Source of the DNA: Flaveria trinervia
Lineage: Eukaryota; Streptophyta; Magnoliopsida; Asterales; Asteraceae
DNA: 64,000 nucleotides
NCBI GenBank assembly: GCA_025506515.1
Contig: CM046443.1
Span: forward strand, 19,110,728-19,174,727
Reading direction: 5' to 3'
Below the pieces are notes generated by a model, which saw only the letters and a list, made by a program, of their open reading frames with translations, had not been told where the DNA came from and ran no database searches. Below are positions 1 through 10,085 of this stretch, in pieces. Position 1 is the stretch's first letter, and every line of letters starts with the position of its first letter. The position numbers and the translations under genes were made by a program.

Positions 1-490
1 ACTTCTTTATTGAGTGAAACCGAGTTAGTTGCCAAGAGCTGAAATGCCTGGTCCAGGTTCCCCTAGGCAAATCAAGAAATGCTTCTCTTGTGAGGGAACT
101 AGAAGATCCATCAATGAATGTTAATTTGATGGACTCTTCCTCATAAGAGATTTCAATCAGAGTGGTACAGTTGATGAGCCTTTTCTTGATTTTCTTGAAT
201 TCCTCCAAGGTCATAGGTTTACTTGGTTTTGAGGGTGGCTTGGGTGAAGAATGGGTGGTTGATTGTTGGGTAGAAGAGGGTTGATTTATGGAGAGTGTTT
301 TTGGTTTTCAAATGGGTAGTGGAGGTGGTCGTTGTGAAGCAATAAGTGAGGATGAGGGTATGGTTGATGGAGTAGGTTCAGGAGTGTAAGGTTTAGTGGT
401 TGGTTTAGTTTTGATAGGGAAGGGAAAGAGAGTTGGCTCAGGTTTAGGTTGGGGTTGAGGTGGAGGTTGAGGTGCAGGTTTGGATGTCAT
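1..490 (-). pseudogene. Unrecognised proline-rich reading frame, broken, runs off the left edge
   Basis: A minus-strand frame opens at an ATG at 490 and begins with MTSKPAPQPPP, followed by a Pro/Lys/Thr-rich stretch of about 60 residues that ends in a stop at 308-310. In the next frame it resumes at once with a similar Ser/Thr/Pro/Lys-rich composition, then a non-repetitive part containing MTLEEFKKIKKRL and FIDGSSSSLTREAF, and stays open to base 1. The matching composition across the break suggests one frame with a single-base length change near 300-308. Sequence upstream (490-640, minus) also reads as protein-like between stops. I do not recognise the family. It lies downstream, in minus orientation, of an LTR-like stretch, so it may be a leader, gag or additional frame of a retroelement; a SIRE env-like frame is another possibility. 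Confidence 0.4.
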
Positions 491-540
491 CCTCTGAGTA
501 CTTAGGTAAACCTCCTTCTTTCTTCCTCAGTGAATGTCAG

Positions 541-1764
541 CCTTCATGTCACTGATATGTCGCTATAGGGTCCTTTTAGACATTGGCCCAACTTGTCAAC
601 CAGAGAATCCATGGGCTTTGAGATATGCCATTAAAAAGAGATTAGATCAAGTTCCTTCCTAACATACCATTAATTTTAGAAAACCATAACAATTACCATA
701 GATTTCTCAGACTAATAAAAGAGAACCCACATATGATCAGAAAGTTAAGGTGATATGATTTCTATTAACCATTTCTAGTTCATTAGCCATTGATTTATTA
801 TTAAGACCGGTTTCGTGAATGAAAGTTGATCATACATCTTTCAATCATGTATGACAATCACAATCACAAACCATAAAGTTATAACTTCCCGTTCAAATGT
901 AGATGTTACCCGTCAAAAGTTTTCCCAAGACCACCATAACATTAACATAATATATATCACACCATTAGTTCATCACAAATTACATATGTTTCATCCAATT
1001 AGGATGATAATAAGAGTCTAGCTCATAATGAGCTTGAACATAACAACGGATAACATAGAAGAGAGATATGAAATCATCAGTGAAATGGAACAATCAAACT
1101 GGTGATCCACAATGGATGACAATCAGACAATCCCGAGCCCCTTTCAAGTATTGTATGCACCTCCTGATCCTCCAAATGGTCTTGAAGACTAATTCCCGAG
1201 AGAACTCTGCAGAGTAACTCTCCCCCCAAAGCATTTTTTAAAATGGTAAGCTTAGACCTCTATTTATAGGTTTTCTTGAGTGTTTAAGCATGCCTGGTGC
1301 CTAAAAGGCACGGCCCTATGCTAGTACAATGCTTACGAAAGTTGGTCGGATCGTACATGTAGGTTGTGTCGGGCACGACCCTGTGCTTAATGGGGCACGA
1401 TCCCGTGTTGGATGTGGGGGCATGGCCTAATTCCGTATGGGGCATGACCCCATGCTTGCTTTTAGGGGACAATACTTTTTGTCATGTCAGATGTCCAAAC
1501 AAGGGTGTGTGTCAATTTAGAGGAGGGGTGTTTTAGGCAAGGCATGGGGGCGTGCTTAATGAGGCACGACCCCATGCTTGGACTTCAAAGCTCAGTTTAC
1601 TTCAATTTTTGTCAAATATGCTTCTTTTGTCCATCTTGCCCTTTTAAACACCTGAAAACACAATTTAACATTTTTAAGTACATTTTTCATCATTTTAATG
1701 AAGATATTGAGAAATAATTGATGTGCTTTTGAAAGAATTTTTATGTATAATTTGGAGCACATCA
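541..1764 (-). repeat. LTR-like, non-coding stretch with short GC-rich direct repeats
   Basis: No gene is seen. Between about 1300 and 1580 the motif GGCACGACCCCATGCTT and variants recur about six times, the kind of degenerate subrepeat found in gypsy LTRs. A minus-strand TATA box lies at 1257-1270. At the right end, TGATGTGCTC read on the minus strand from 1764 could be an LTR 5' end, and the same stretch holds a short inverted repeat (ATGTGCTTTT near 1720 and GGAGCACAT near 1755). No second LTR, primer site or target duplication was found, so the boundaries are tentative. Confidence 0.4.
1257..1270 (-). promoter_or_regulatory. TATA box in the LTR-like stretch
   Basis: The minus strand reads CCTATAAATAGAGG, a strong plant TATA box match, placed where an LTR promoter would drive leftward transcription towards the broken frame at 1-490. 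No transcription evidence is available from sequence. Confidence 0.45.
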
Positions 1765-1774
1765 ATGTCCCAAC

Positions 1775-2149
1775 ATCATTCAGAAAATCTTTACATATTT
1801 ACAGAGTGGGGCCCAAAGATTTCGGTTACACAGTATAGCTTTCTTTTAAGAGTATGAGTTTCCAAATGTAATATCTTCCAAAGCCAAACATACTTCCAAA
1901 GGTAAGATAATCCTACTTTCAAGAGTAAGAATGTCTTCCGAATGAAGAACTTTTATCACTTCAGAAATAAATTTGATGAAACATCAAATGTTCTTCCGAA
2001 GCTTAAAACTTTTCTGAAGATATTACAAACTTAGAAAAAGTTTCCTTCAGAAGATGCATAAATATTCGGAAGAATACCTTTTGTAACTAGGCTTAGATTG
2101 TATGACATAGACAAAACACATATTCAACAGGTTTTTCATAGGAGATAAG
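1775..2149 (-). other. copia-A 3' non-coding tail
   Basis: This stretch follows the RNase H frame of copia-A on the minus strand and has no open frame. It contains several CTTCCGAA/TTCGGAAG motifs, which also occur in the copia-A 5' LTR around 16650-16890. At 1775 the minus strand starts TGTTGGGACA, while the 5' LTR begins TATTGGGACA at 16974, so 1775 may be the first base of the 3' LTR, cut off after about 11 bases by the unrelated sequence to its left. That boundary is an inference from ten bases. Confidence 0.4.
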
Positions 2150-2587
2150 CTAGTCAATATTTATCATCCCAATAGTTGTGATCAGATATTTAAACCTTTG
2201 TTCATCAAATGCTTTGGTGAACAAATCAGTATATTGTTCATTTGAGTCAACTTTGACTAGTTTGATCAGATTTCTCTCATTAATATCTATAATAAAATGA
2301 TACCTGATGTCAATATGCTTTGTCTTGGAGTGTTTGACCGGATGTTCTGTAATGGAAATGGCACTTTTGTTGTCAATATGGATAGGAGTCTCCATGAAAT
2401 TAAAGCCATAACCTAACATTTGATTTTGAATCCACATCAGCTGAGCACAAGAACTAGTAGAAGCAATGTATTCAATTTCAGCAGGTGATGTTGAGACACA
2501 AGATTGGTTCTTGTATTGCCAGTAGATTATCCTTCCACTAAGAAATTGACATTTTCGAGCCTTAAGTCTTAGATGTTGCATAAGCAA
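2150..2587 (-). pseudogene. copia-A RNase H domain (Ty1/copia, SIRE-like)
   Basis: This 145-residue minus-strand frame matches the copia RNase H: CQFLSGRIIYWQ, then STSPAEIEYIAS, HIDIRYHFI and the C-terminal DLFTKAFDEQRFKYL, the equivalent of the ADxxTKxL motif that closes Ty1/copia pol. In the family this domain degrades the RNA strand during reverse transcription. The ending MINID resembles the end of SIRE/Maximus polyproteins. It is joined directly to an RT N-terminal remnant, with the catalytic RT core missing, so it cannot be part of a functional enzyme here. Confidence 0.85.
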
Positions 2588-3019
2588 GAAAGATCCTCAC
2601 TGCCTCAAGTCTTGCAATAGGTGCAAAGGCATTAATGTAATCAATTACTTCCTCTTGTGTGTACCCTTAAATTACCAGTCTTGCCTGTTCTTGATAATCA
2701 AGCCTCTATCATCCTTTTTGTTTCTGAATACCATTTTGTGCCAATGGGTACTTGACCAGATGGTAGTAAATATAGGTTCCAAACCTTTTATCTTTCGAAT
2801 TGAAGAAACTCCTCTTGCATTCATTCGATCCAACTACTATCCTTCAAAGCTTCTTCTACCTTCCTAGGTTCCATATGTGAAAGGAAGCATGAGTAAAATA
2901 GACATTTCCATTATGAGTTTGTCCTTTTGTTCTCACACATTCAGAAGCATCTCCCATGATGTTTTTAACTAGGTGAGTGTTATGAATCCTTAGCCTAGGG
3001 ATCACATCCAATTGCATGG
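2588..3019 (-). pseudogene. copia-A reverse transcriptase N-terminal remnant, core deleted
   Basis: Translating the minus strand with stops gives recognisable pieces of the copia RT start: KYPLAQNGI, QARLVI, GYTQEEVIDY, FAPIARLEAVRIFLAYA. After FLAYA the sequence passes within a few codons into RNase H, so the RT palm with its YVDD-type active site (roughly 0.8-0.9 kb in intact relatives) is absent. Several in-frame stops are also present. To the right the coding remnant is cut at 3024 by gypsy-A; the integrase-RT linker continues at 12193. Confidence 0.75.
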
Positions 3020-3024
3020 AGAGA
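3020..3024. repeat. Left target site duplication of gypsy-A (AGAGA)
   Basis: AGAGA immediately precedes the TG of the left LTR and recurs immediately after the CA of the right LTR at 12188-12192. A perfect 5-bp duplication is the hallmark of LTR retrotransposon integration. Confidence 0.9.
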
Positions 3025-3654
3025 TGTAACACCTGATTATTTTAAAAAGACTAGACGTGAAGAATAAAAGAAAGAAAAGCAATAAAGTCAAAGTGGAGGG
3101 ACTAAAAGTGTCCAAAAGGACAAAACTTTGAAAAAGTTGGTGTAAATGTGGGCATGGCCGCCCACCCACACTTCACATCACCATCTTCTTTGGTTTTAGA
3201 GAGAGAGCAGAGGAACTCTCGGTTTTGAAGAAAAGAAGAAGAAAAGAAGTCGAATTCAAGGTAAGAATTCGTGGTTTTTAAGTGTTTATGATGGGTTTTA
3301 TCCCGGTTGTATGCTTATGTGCTTATGTGTTTGTGTTTGTGCTCGGGTGTGTGTGTTTGGTGTTGTTTTTAGGCGTTTGAACTCAATTGCAAGCGGGTTA
3401 GAAAGGAAGAAACACCCAAGTTGCATCAGGTGAGTTCTAGACCCCGGTTTTTACTTGTTTTATACTATCTTTGGGGCTAAAAATGTATTAAAACGATTTT
3501 CAAAGCTTATGTATGTTTACCCGTATGTAATGTGCATGATTGGATGTTGATTCTTGAATGCTTATAGGTTGTTCAATTTTAGAATAGCCATATTAAACTT
3601 AGAATAGATGGGTTTGATGATTGGGTTTGAAAACATACGAGAAACATGCTGAAC

Positions 3655-4080
3655 AAAGGGTCCATGCGCCTGAAAGTGCCTTAGAAAGATTTAAGTGTAA
3701 TCCATGCACCTAAACAGTAGCCCATGCGCCTAAACAGTAGCCCATGCGCCTAAGATTACCTTATAAATGTTTAAGTACAGCCAATGCGCCTGAACAGTGG
3801 TCCATGCACCTAGAAATGTTAGCCGGACGACTAAGTGTAGGGCCATGCGCCCCAATAGTGCCCATGCGCCCAAGTGCTCATGCGCCAAAGTCTCCATGCG
3901 TCCGGATTATCCATGCGTCTAAGTGTTCATACGCACAAATAGTTCCCATGCGCCTGAATAGTTCAGGCACTTAAAGTGATAAATGCTTAAGTGTTGGCTG
4001 ATGCGCCTACATAGTGATGAAACGCCCGAACAGGGCTCATGCGCCCAAATAGTTCCCATGCGCCTAAGCACTTAGAAATT
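3655..4080 (+). repeat. Degenerate CCCATGCGCCTAA minisatellite in the LTR
   Basis: About twenty occurrences of CATGCGCC or near variants are spaced 15-35 bases apart, often joined by AACAGTAG or AATAGT. The homologous array lies at 10722-11140 in the 3' LTR, and on the minus strand in the gypsy-B LTR at about 18910-19200. Confidence 0.85.
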
Positions 4081-4484
4081 TTTACATAATTTTCTAGGAG
4101 TCTGTGCTTTAGGGTTTTGACCAAGGTTGATTAAGGGCTTATTAATGATGATGTTTCATGCATAGTTATGATTGTTCCTTATTATTGTTATTGATGTTAT
4201 TATTATTACTTATAGTATGTGACTTTACGTGGTATGTTATTATCGTAACGTAAAGTATATCGTAATAATAAGTGAAAGAGCAATAAAGAAAAGAAGAGGA
4301 ACATTAATAAAAATGTTAAGAAGTCTTGCAAGCTTATAGGAGGTGCATGACCATGTTGTCGTTAGCTCAACTGTGTTGCGAGTTAGCTACCCTATTATGC
4401 ACACAGCGCCGAGCAATTGAGATTGGCAGGACCTTTGTAGCGTGCCCTGGGTGATTGGGTTGGCCTTGTACACAGTACACAGAA

Positions 4485-4576
4485 CCCTTTCGAGGGATAC
4501 AGTTGACCCTTTCGAGGAATACAGTTGACCCTTTCAGGGGATATAGTTGACCCTTTCGAGGGATATAGATGGCCCA
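4485..4576 (+). repeat. Four-copy 22-bp tandem array with CCCTTTCGAGGG hairpins
   Basis: CCCTTTCGAGGGATACAGTTGA and variants start at 4485, 4507, 4529 and 4551, an exact 22-base period. Two of the four units keep CCCT and AGGG around a TTCG loop. The same array occurs in the 3' LTR at about 11548-11640. Confidence 0.88.
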
Positions 4577-5132
4577 TCTCCTGTTTTCCATCGCGCATAT
4601 AGTTGGGGTATTGCTCATTGGTCCATACAGAAAGTGAAACATAAAGATAAAAGTTTAGAAAACAAACAAGGCATACAGTAAAGAGAATGAATAGTATTTG
4701 TTCATATAGTTAATGCGTGCTCGCATATACAGTACAGAGTTGTATTTTACATAAAAAAAAAGTATTTTCTTATACAACATATAGAAAGTATTTTATTAGT
4801 TTTAAAACTAGAACTCACTCGGCAACGCTGACTTTTATACATTTTCAGTCGGCAAGTAATTATTGCTAAGGATGGCACGAGGGTGAAGCTACTCGGCAGG
4901 GAAAGACTGACATCCATTCATATTCTATGTTGCTGTTGTTTTGTAATGCAGTAAAACAATTCTTTTGTAAACAGCTAAATGATGATGTATTGCTTACAAT
5001 AGTGTTTTAAAATGAAATGAATAGTTTTTGATAAATTATTTCTGTTGCTTAAGTTTGTATAATTATAATGTGTAGTGTTTTAACTGCTGTGATTGACCAA
5101 CTGTGAGGTGCCCGGGAACGGGGCCTTACAAG

Positions 5133-5146
5133 TTGGTATCAGAGCC
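5133..5146 (+). other. gypsy-A primer binding site (initiator Met tRNA type)
   Basis: TTGGTATCAGAGCC lies two bases after the LTR end. It is the standard plant site complementary to the 3' end of initiator methionine tRNA, which primes minus-strand DNA synthesis. Confidence 0.9.
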
Positions 5147-5484
5147 AAAGTTTAAGAGAATTGGGTTAAATAAACTTTTTAAACCTAAATTTAAACTGGA
5201 AATGGGACAAATGGAGGGATGTCAGCCCGAGTAACTACGTGCCATCAGGTATGTCTTTTCCTAATGATAACCGGTATTATGTGCGCATGCTATTTGATTA
5301 TGTGCTCTTAGTAGATTTACATACAGATTTAGTTAGGATAGGAAATGCTTGGGGTATGAAGAGTAAAGTAAGTGGCTAATCACAACTGGCCACTGTAATT
5401 AGGGACTTACTATACTTGACATAAACTGAGTATTACCTTGAATGACCGTGTTAGTGTTTGAATCTTATAGTGTGCTTTTAGAGG

Positions 5485-6690
5485 ATGGCTGGCGGTAGAT
5501 CTTCAAAAGCCTCTCGTGGTGGAGGTCACGGTGCTGCTCCGCGACCTAAGAGAGGGAGACCCAGATTCGAGAATGTGGTTCATGAAGAACCAGAGACCCC
5601 TCATCCGGAGGGTGGCGACCAGAGCGCCAATCTGAGAGCCTCAGTAAAGGAGGCTATGGTGGAAGAGGTTCACCAGGTCATGCAGACGATTCTACCGTTT
5701 GTGGTGTCCGAAGTGATCAAGGCCGTAAGGGATGGGGAAAGAAAGGAGAGGAACAGGTCCTTGGGAGGACAGAAACAACCAGAGCCGAAAATGGTTCTCT
5801 CTGATGATGAGGGTGAGGAAGGAGAAGAGCCTACGCCGGAGTCGGCCCGAGGCTGTAACTATGGGGCGTTTATGAGATGCAAGCCCCCTACTTTCAATGG
5901 AAATGGCACTACTACAGCTGCTCACCGGTGGGTGAGGGAAATGGAGGTTGTCCTCGAAATCAGTGAGTGTCGTGAAGATTAGAAGGTGAAATTCGCTACC
6001 CACTCTTTTCTGGACTCAGCTTTGTGCTGGTGGGACAACATTGTCCAAGCCGAGGGTAGCAGGGCCATTGGGAGAATGAGGTGGCCTGAACTGAAGAAAT
6101 TAGTAATTGAGGAATCCTGTCCTCACAGAGAGATGGACAAGGTAGAAAGAGACTTTCTGCAACTAGAGGCGGGAACGATGATACACCAGCAGTACACCAC
6201 CAAATTTAATGAAATGGCGTGGCTGGTGCCTGATCAAGTGACACCACTGTCATGAAAGATTAAGAGATACATCCAGGGGCTGCCAGCGGATATCCGTAAG
6301 CATATGACCGCCGCCCAGCTGAGCACTTTAAGGTCGGCGGTTGACTTGGCTGGCAGATTATATGATGAGCGCGAGGTGGTGGTAGCTGAGATGAATAAGA
6401 AGGATGGTGGTAGCCGGAACTAGAATGGGAAACAGTTTGGACGTGGTAGAACTGCTCCAAACATAAGGTGGCAAAGGTGGGTGACCGACGTGTGGTCACA
6501 TTTGGATCAGGGTTGAGGAGGTGTGACAAATGTGGAAGAGAGCATACTAGTGAGTGCAGGATGGGGATGAATGTATGCTTCGGGTGTGGCCATCCTGGCA
6601 CATCGCTAAAGACTGTAAGAAGCCGAGGGCGGAGAGCTCTGGAGCAGAGAAGAAGAAGCCGGAGGAAGGAGGGCAGAGGGCGAGTGCTAG
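5485..6690 (+). pseudogene. gypsy-A gag, broken
   Basis: The frame begins at ATG 5485 (MAGGRSSKAS, a basic Gly/Ser-rich start), passes an acidic stretch near codons 108-125, and reaches the gag core (WVREMEVVLEISECRED, then LCWWDNI). Gag forms the virus-like particle and packages the RNA. In-frame stops sit at 5980-5982 (TAG), 6253-6255 (TGA) and 6421-6423 (TAG), followed by a frameshift before about 6554. The distal part has a cysteine-rich region (CDKCGREHTSEC, then CFGCGHPGTS) that looks like a damaged CCHC knuckle. Each of the three stops sits where the family has Gln or Arg, so each fits a single C-to-T change. Confidence 0.85.
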
Positions 6691-7126
6691 AGCTTACACT
6701 ATGACCCGGGAGGAAGCCAGAGCTGATCCTGATGTTGTGTCAGGTATGTTTCTAGTAAACCAAACTTGTGCCTTTGTATTGTTTGATTCCGGTGCTAGCA
6801 GGAGCTTTATTTCCACTACTTTCTGTGCTAAGTTTCCTGTTAGTTGTAGCAAGGTCAGTGCACCATTTGATGTAGAAACTGCTAATGGTAAGTCCACTAG
6901 AATTACTAATGTGATAGATGATTGTGCCATAGAACTAGAGGGCCATAAGTTTGCTGCTAGATTACACGTGATACTCCTAGGTGGATTTGATGTAGTACTA
7001 GGGATGGACTGGTTAGCAACCTATGAAGCAAACATCGTGTGTCTCAAGAAGATGATTCGATTAGTTGCGTCCGATGGGAGTTTGGTTACGAATTATGGAG
7101 ATCGCGTTACTACGATCCGAAGATGA
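6691..7126 (+). pseudogene. gypsy-A protease domain
   Basis: The open frame 6554-7126 carries the retropepsin-like signature FVLFDSGASRSFIS at about 6770-6815, with the catalytic Asp in DSGA, and the downstream hydrophobic FDVVLGMDWL, typical of gypsy proteases. In the family this enzyme matures the Gag-Pol polyprotein. The frame ends at a stop at 7124-7126, and coding continues in another frame from about 7177, so protease is separated from RT by a frameshift. Confidence 0.88.
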
Positions 7127-7176
7127 TCTCGATGGCGGTGGCGGGAAAGTGCATAAGACGTGGATGAAGTGCCTAC

Positions 7177-8300
7177 TTGGCCTACGTAAAGGATGTGGAC
7201 GCGCCAACATCACAACGATCCGATGTACCAGTTGTCTGTGACTTTCCGGACATATTCCCGGAAGACTTACCCGGCGTGCCACCGGATCATGAAATTGAGT
7301 TCCAAATTGATCTGATACCCGGTGCTCAACCTGTTGCCAAAGCACCGTATCGATTAGCTCCACAGAAATGAAAGAACTGATGGTGCAGTTGCAAGAGCTG
7401 CTCGATAAGGGGTTCATTAGGCTGAGTATCTCTCCTTGGGGTGCTCCGGTCCTGTTTGTGAAGAAGAAAGACGGTAGTATGAGGATGTGCATTGACTACC
7501 GAGAGTTGAACAAGTTGACGGTGAAGAAACGATACCCCCTACCAAGAATAGATGATCTGTTTGACCAGCACCAAGGTGCCAGTTGGTTTTCAAGGATAAA
7601 TCTTCGATCTGGTTACCATGAGCTGAAGGTGAAGGACCAGGATGTCCCTAAGATAGCTTTTCGCACGCGCTACGGTCACTATGAATTCCTTGTTATGTCA
7701 TTTGGCCTGACCAACGTGCCAGCTACTTTTATGGACTTGATGAATTGAGTGTGTCGGCCAATGTTAGATAAATCAGTGATTGTGTTTATTGATGATATCC
7801 TAATTTATTCAAGGAGTGAGGAGGAGCATGCCGACCACATTCAGGAGGTGTTAGAGACCTTAAGAAGGGAGAAGTTGTATGCCAAATTCTCCAAGTGCGT
7901 GTTCTGGTTACGTGAAGTTCAATTCTTAGGTCACGTGATAAATCCGAGGGGATTATGGTAGACCCTGCTAAGGTGGAGGCTGTGATGCAATGGAAGTCTC
8001 CAAAGACGCCATCCGAGATTCGTAGTTTCTTGGGGTTTGCGGGGTATTATTGAAGGTTCATTCAGGACTTTTCCAAGATTGCTTCTCCACTGACCAAGTT
8101 GACCCGAAAGGATGTAAAGTTTATATGGGGTCAAGCCCAAGAACAGGCGTTCGAGGAGTTAAAGGTGAGGTTGACTCAAGCTCCTGTCTTGTCATTACCC
8201 GAAGGGAGCGAGGATTTGGTAGTATATTTAGATGCTTCTTACTTGGGGTTGGGGTGTGTATTAATGCAGAGAGGGAAGGTTATAGCTTATGCATCCTGAC
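7177..8300 (+). pseudogene. gypsy-A reverse transcriptase and RNase H start, broken
   Basis: Recognisable blocks in order: VAKAPYRLAP (7177-7371 frame), GFIRLSISPWGAPVLFVKKKDG, MCIDYRELNKLT, GYHELKV, AFRTRYGHYEFLVM, then VIVFIDDILIYSR with the FIDD catalytic pair near 7780-7800, and FWLREVQFLGHV. Breaks: a frameshift at about 7366-7371, a TGA at 7746-7748, a frameshift at about 7950-7961, and stops near 8051 and at 8297-8299. The three stops are TGA where relatives have an Arg codon. RT copies the element RNA into DNA. Confidence 0.88.
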
Positions 8301-8302
8301 AA

Positions 8303-8779
8303 TTGAAAGTTCATGAGGTCAACTACCCTACTCATCACCTGGAGCTAGCAGTCGTAGTCTTTGCACTAAAGATTTGGAGGCACTATCTATACGGGACGAA
8401 GTGCACCATTTTCACTGACCATAAGAGCTTGAAGTACTTCTTCGAGCAGAAGGATCTAAACATGAGGCAGAGAATATGGTTGGAGCTCATAAAGGATTAT
8501 GATTGTGAGATCCATTACCATCCGGGCAAGGCCAACATGGTGGCTGATGCTCTTAGCCAAAAGGAGAGGCCCAAGCTGATTCGGGTGAAAGCATACCAAC
8601 TGATCATGACCTCTGATGTAATGAAGCAAGTCAAGGAGTTTCAGGATGAGGCATTAAAAGAAGATCATCTAAACTCTGAAAGAATGAGAGGTCTGGTTGG
8701 GGAATTGGCTGAAAACACACTTGGTGTTAAAACTCGATTTGGACGAGTGTGGGTTCCTCGCTTCGGGATCTACGTGTGA
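8303..8779 (+). pseudogene. gypsy-A RNase H and connection to integrase
   Basis: The frame contains LELAVVVFALKIWRHYLYG, CTIFTDHKSLKY, and the end of RNase H HPGKANMVADALSQKERPK, followed by a linker with MTSDVMKQVKEFQDEAL. This is the Ty3/gypsy RNase H with its tether. A one-base deletion near 8767-8779 throws the frame, so integrase continues in a different frame. Confidence 0.85.
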
Positions 8780-10047
8780 GGATTTTGGATGAAGCTCACA
8801 AGACTCGATAGTCTATTCATCCTGGTGCCACAAAGATGTATCAAGATATGAAGAAAGATTATTGGTGGTCGGGTATGAAGCGTGACGTGGTGGAGTATGT
8901 GAATAAGTGCCTTACTTGTTTGCAAGTGAAGGCTGAACATCAGAAGCTGTATGGGAAGATCCAACCTTTGGATATACCGGAATGGAAGTGGGAGCACATC
9001 ACCATGGATTTCATTACAAAGCTACCACGTACTTCGAAGGGGTACGATGCCATATGGGTGATTGTCGACCGTCTAACAAAAAGTGCTCACTTCCTACCGA
9101 TCCGTGAGACATATTCATCCGAGAGGTTGGCGGACCTGTTCATCATGGAGATTGTAACTTGTCATGGTGTGCCAGTGTCCATAGTGTCTGATCGTGACAC
9201 CCAGTTTACCTCTAATTTCTGGAAGAAATTCCATGATGCTATAGGGATGAGGTTACATATTAGCACCGCTTATCATCCCCAAACTGATGGTCAGTCAGAA
9301 AGGACCATTCAGACACTGGAAGACATGCTTCGGGCATGTGCAATTGATTTTAAGGGAAGTTGGGATAACCACTTACCGTTAGCTGAATTCTCGTACAACA
9401 ATAGCTATCATGCCAGCATTTGTATGCCACCATACGAGATGATATATGGTAGAAGATGTAGGACGCCCGTATGTTGGGGAGACATTGGGCAGAAGGAATT
9501 GGGGAGTGTCGAGGTAATCGAGGCTACGACTGAGAAGCTTGAGAAGATTAAAGCCTTCATGAAGGCAGCTAAAGATAGGCAGAAGTCGTATGCCGATAGA
9601 CGACGCAGACCGATCGAGTTCCAGGTGCGTGACCGGGTTATGTTGAAGGTCTCACCTTGGAAGGGTATTATCCAATTCAGGAAGCGGGGCAAGTTGAGCC
9701 CAAGATATATAGGTCCTTTCCGAATCTTTGCTCGAGTAGGAGAGGTGGCCTATAGGTTGGAATTACCGGATGAGTTAAGTGGGATTCACCCGACATTCCA
9801 TGTATCTCATCTGAGAAAGTGTTTAGCTGATGAAGACATGATTGTTCCACTGGAGGATATCAGAGTAGATGAAAGGCTCAATTATGTGGAGCAACCAGTG
9901 GCAATCATCGATCATCAAGAGAAACGGCTGAGAAATAAAGTGGTTCCTCTTGTGCGTGTACAGTGGGAGCACAAGAAGGGACCCGAGTCTACATGGGAGA
10001 CTGAGGAGGAGATTAGGCAGCATTATCCTTATCTGTTTGAGGAATAA
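8780..10047 (+). pseudogene. gypsy-A integrase and chromodomain, 403-codon open stretch
   Basis: The zinc-binding part is DEAHKTR, H in SIHPG, and CLTCLQVKAEHQ, with a stop at 8809-8811. From 8836 the frame is open for 403 codons. The catalytic D,D35E residues are seen in MDFITKLP, SDRDTQFTS and DGQSERT. Then come YNNSYHASI, the GPFRI and FHVSHLRKCL blocks, and a C-terminal chromodomain (VRVQWEHKKGPESTWE to YLFEE). Integrase inserts the cDNA; chromodomains in this clade are thought to steer insertion to marked chromatin. This is the best preserved part of the element but lacks a translatable upstream frame. Confidence 0.9.
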
Positions 10048-10070
10048 CATGTTTCGGGGACGAAACCAAT

Positions 10071-10085
10071 ATAAGGGGGTAGACT
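10071..10085 (+). other. gypsy-A polypurine tract
   Basis: ATAAGGGGGTAGACT lies directly before the TG of the 3' LTR and is the expected primer site for plus-strand DNA synthesis. Confidence 0.85.

Larger units (their letters stand above)
3025..5130 (+). repeat. gypsy-A 5' LTR
   Basis: It starts TGTAACACC and ends GGGGCCTTACA, 2106 bp. It matches the 3' LTR along its length with scattered substitutions and small indels; for instance a 20-base unit around 3711-3750 is present in one more copy here. It contains the near-palindrome GGGCATGGCCGCCC near 3155, a CATGCGCC minisatellite (3655-4080) and a 22-bp hairpin array (4485-4576). Confidence 0.93.

Noticed and set aside
4367..4642. Repetitive frames reading PSKGSTISP/PRKGQLYP
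   Set aside because: Translation of the 22-bp array; present only because 22-base units cycle through all frames.
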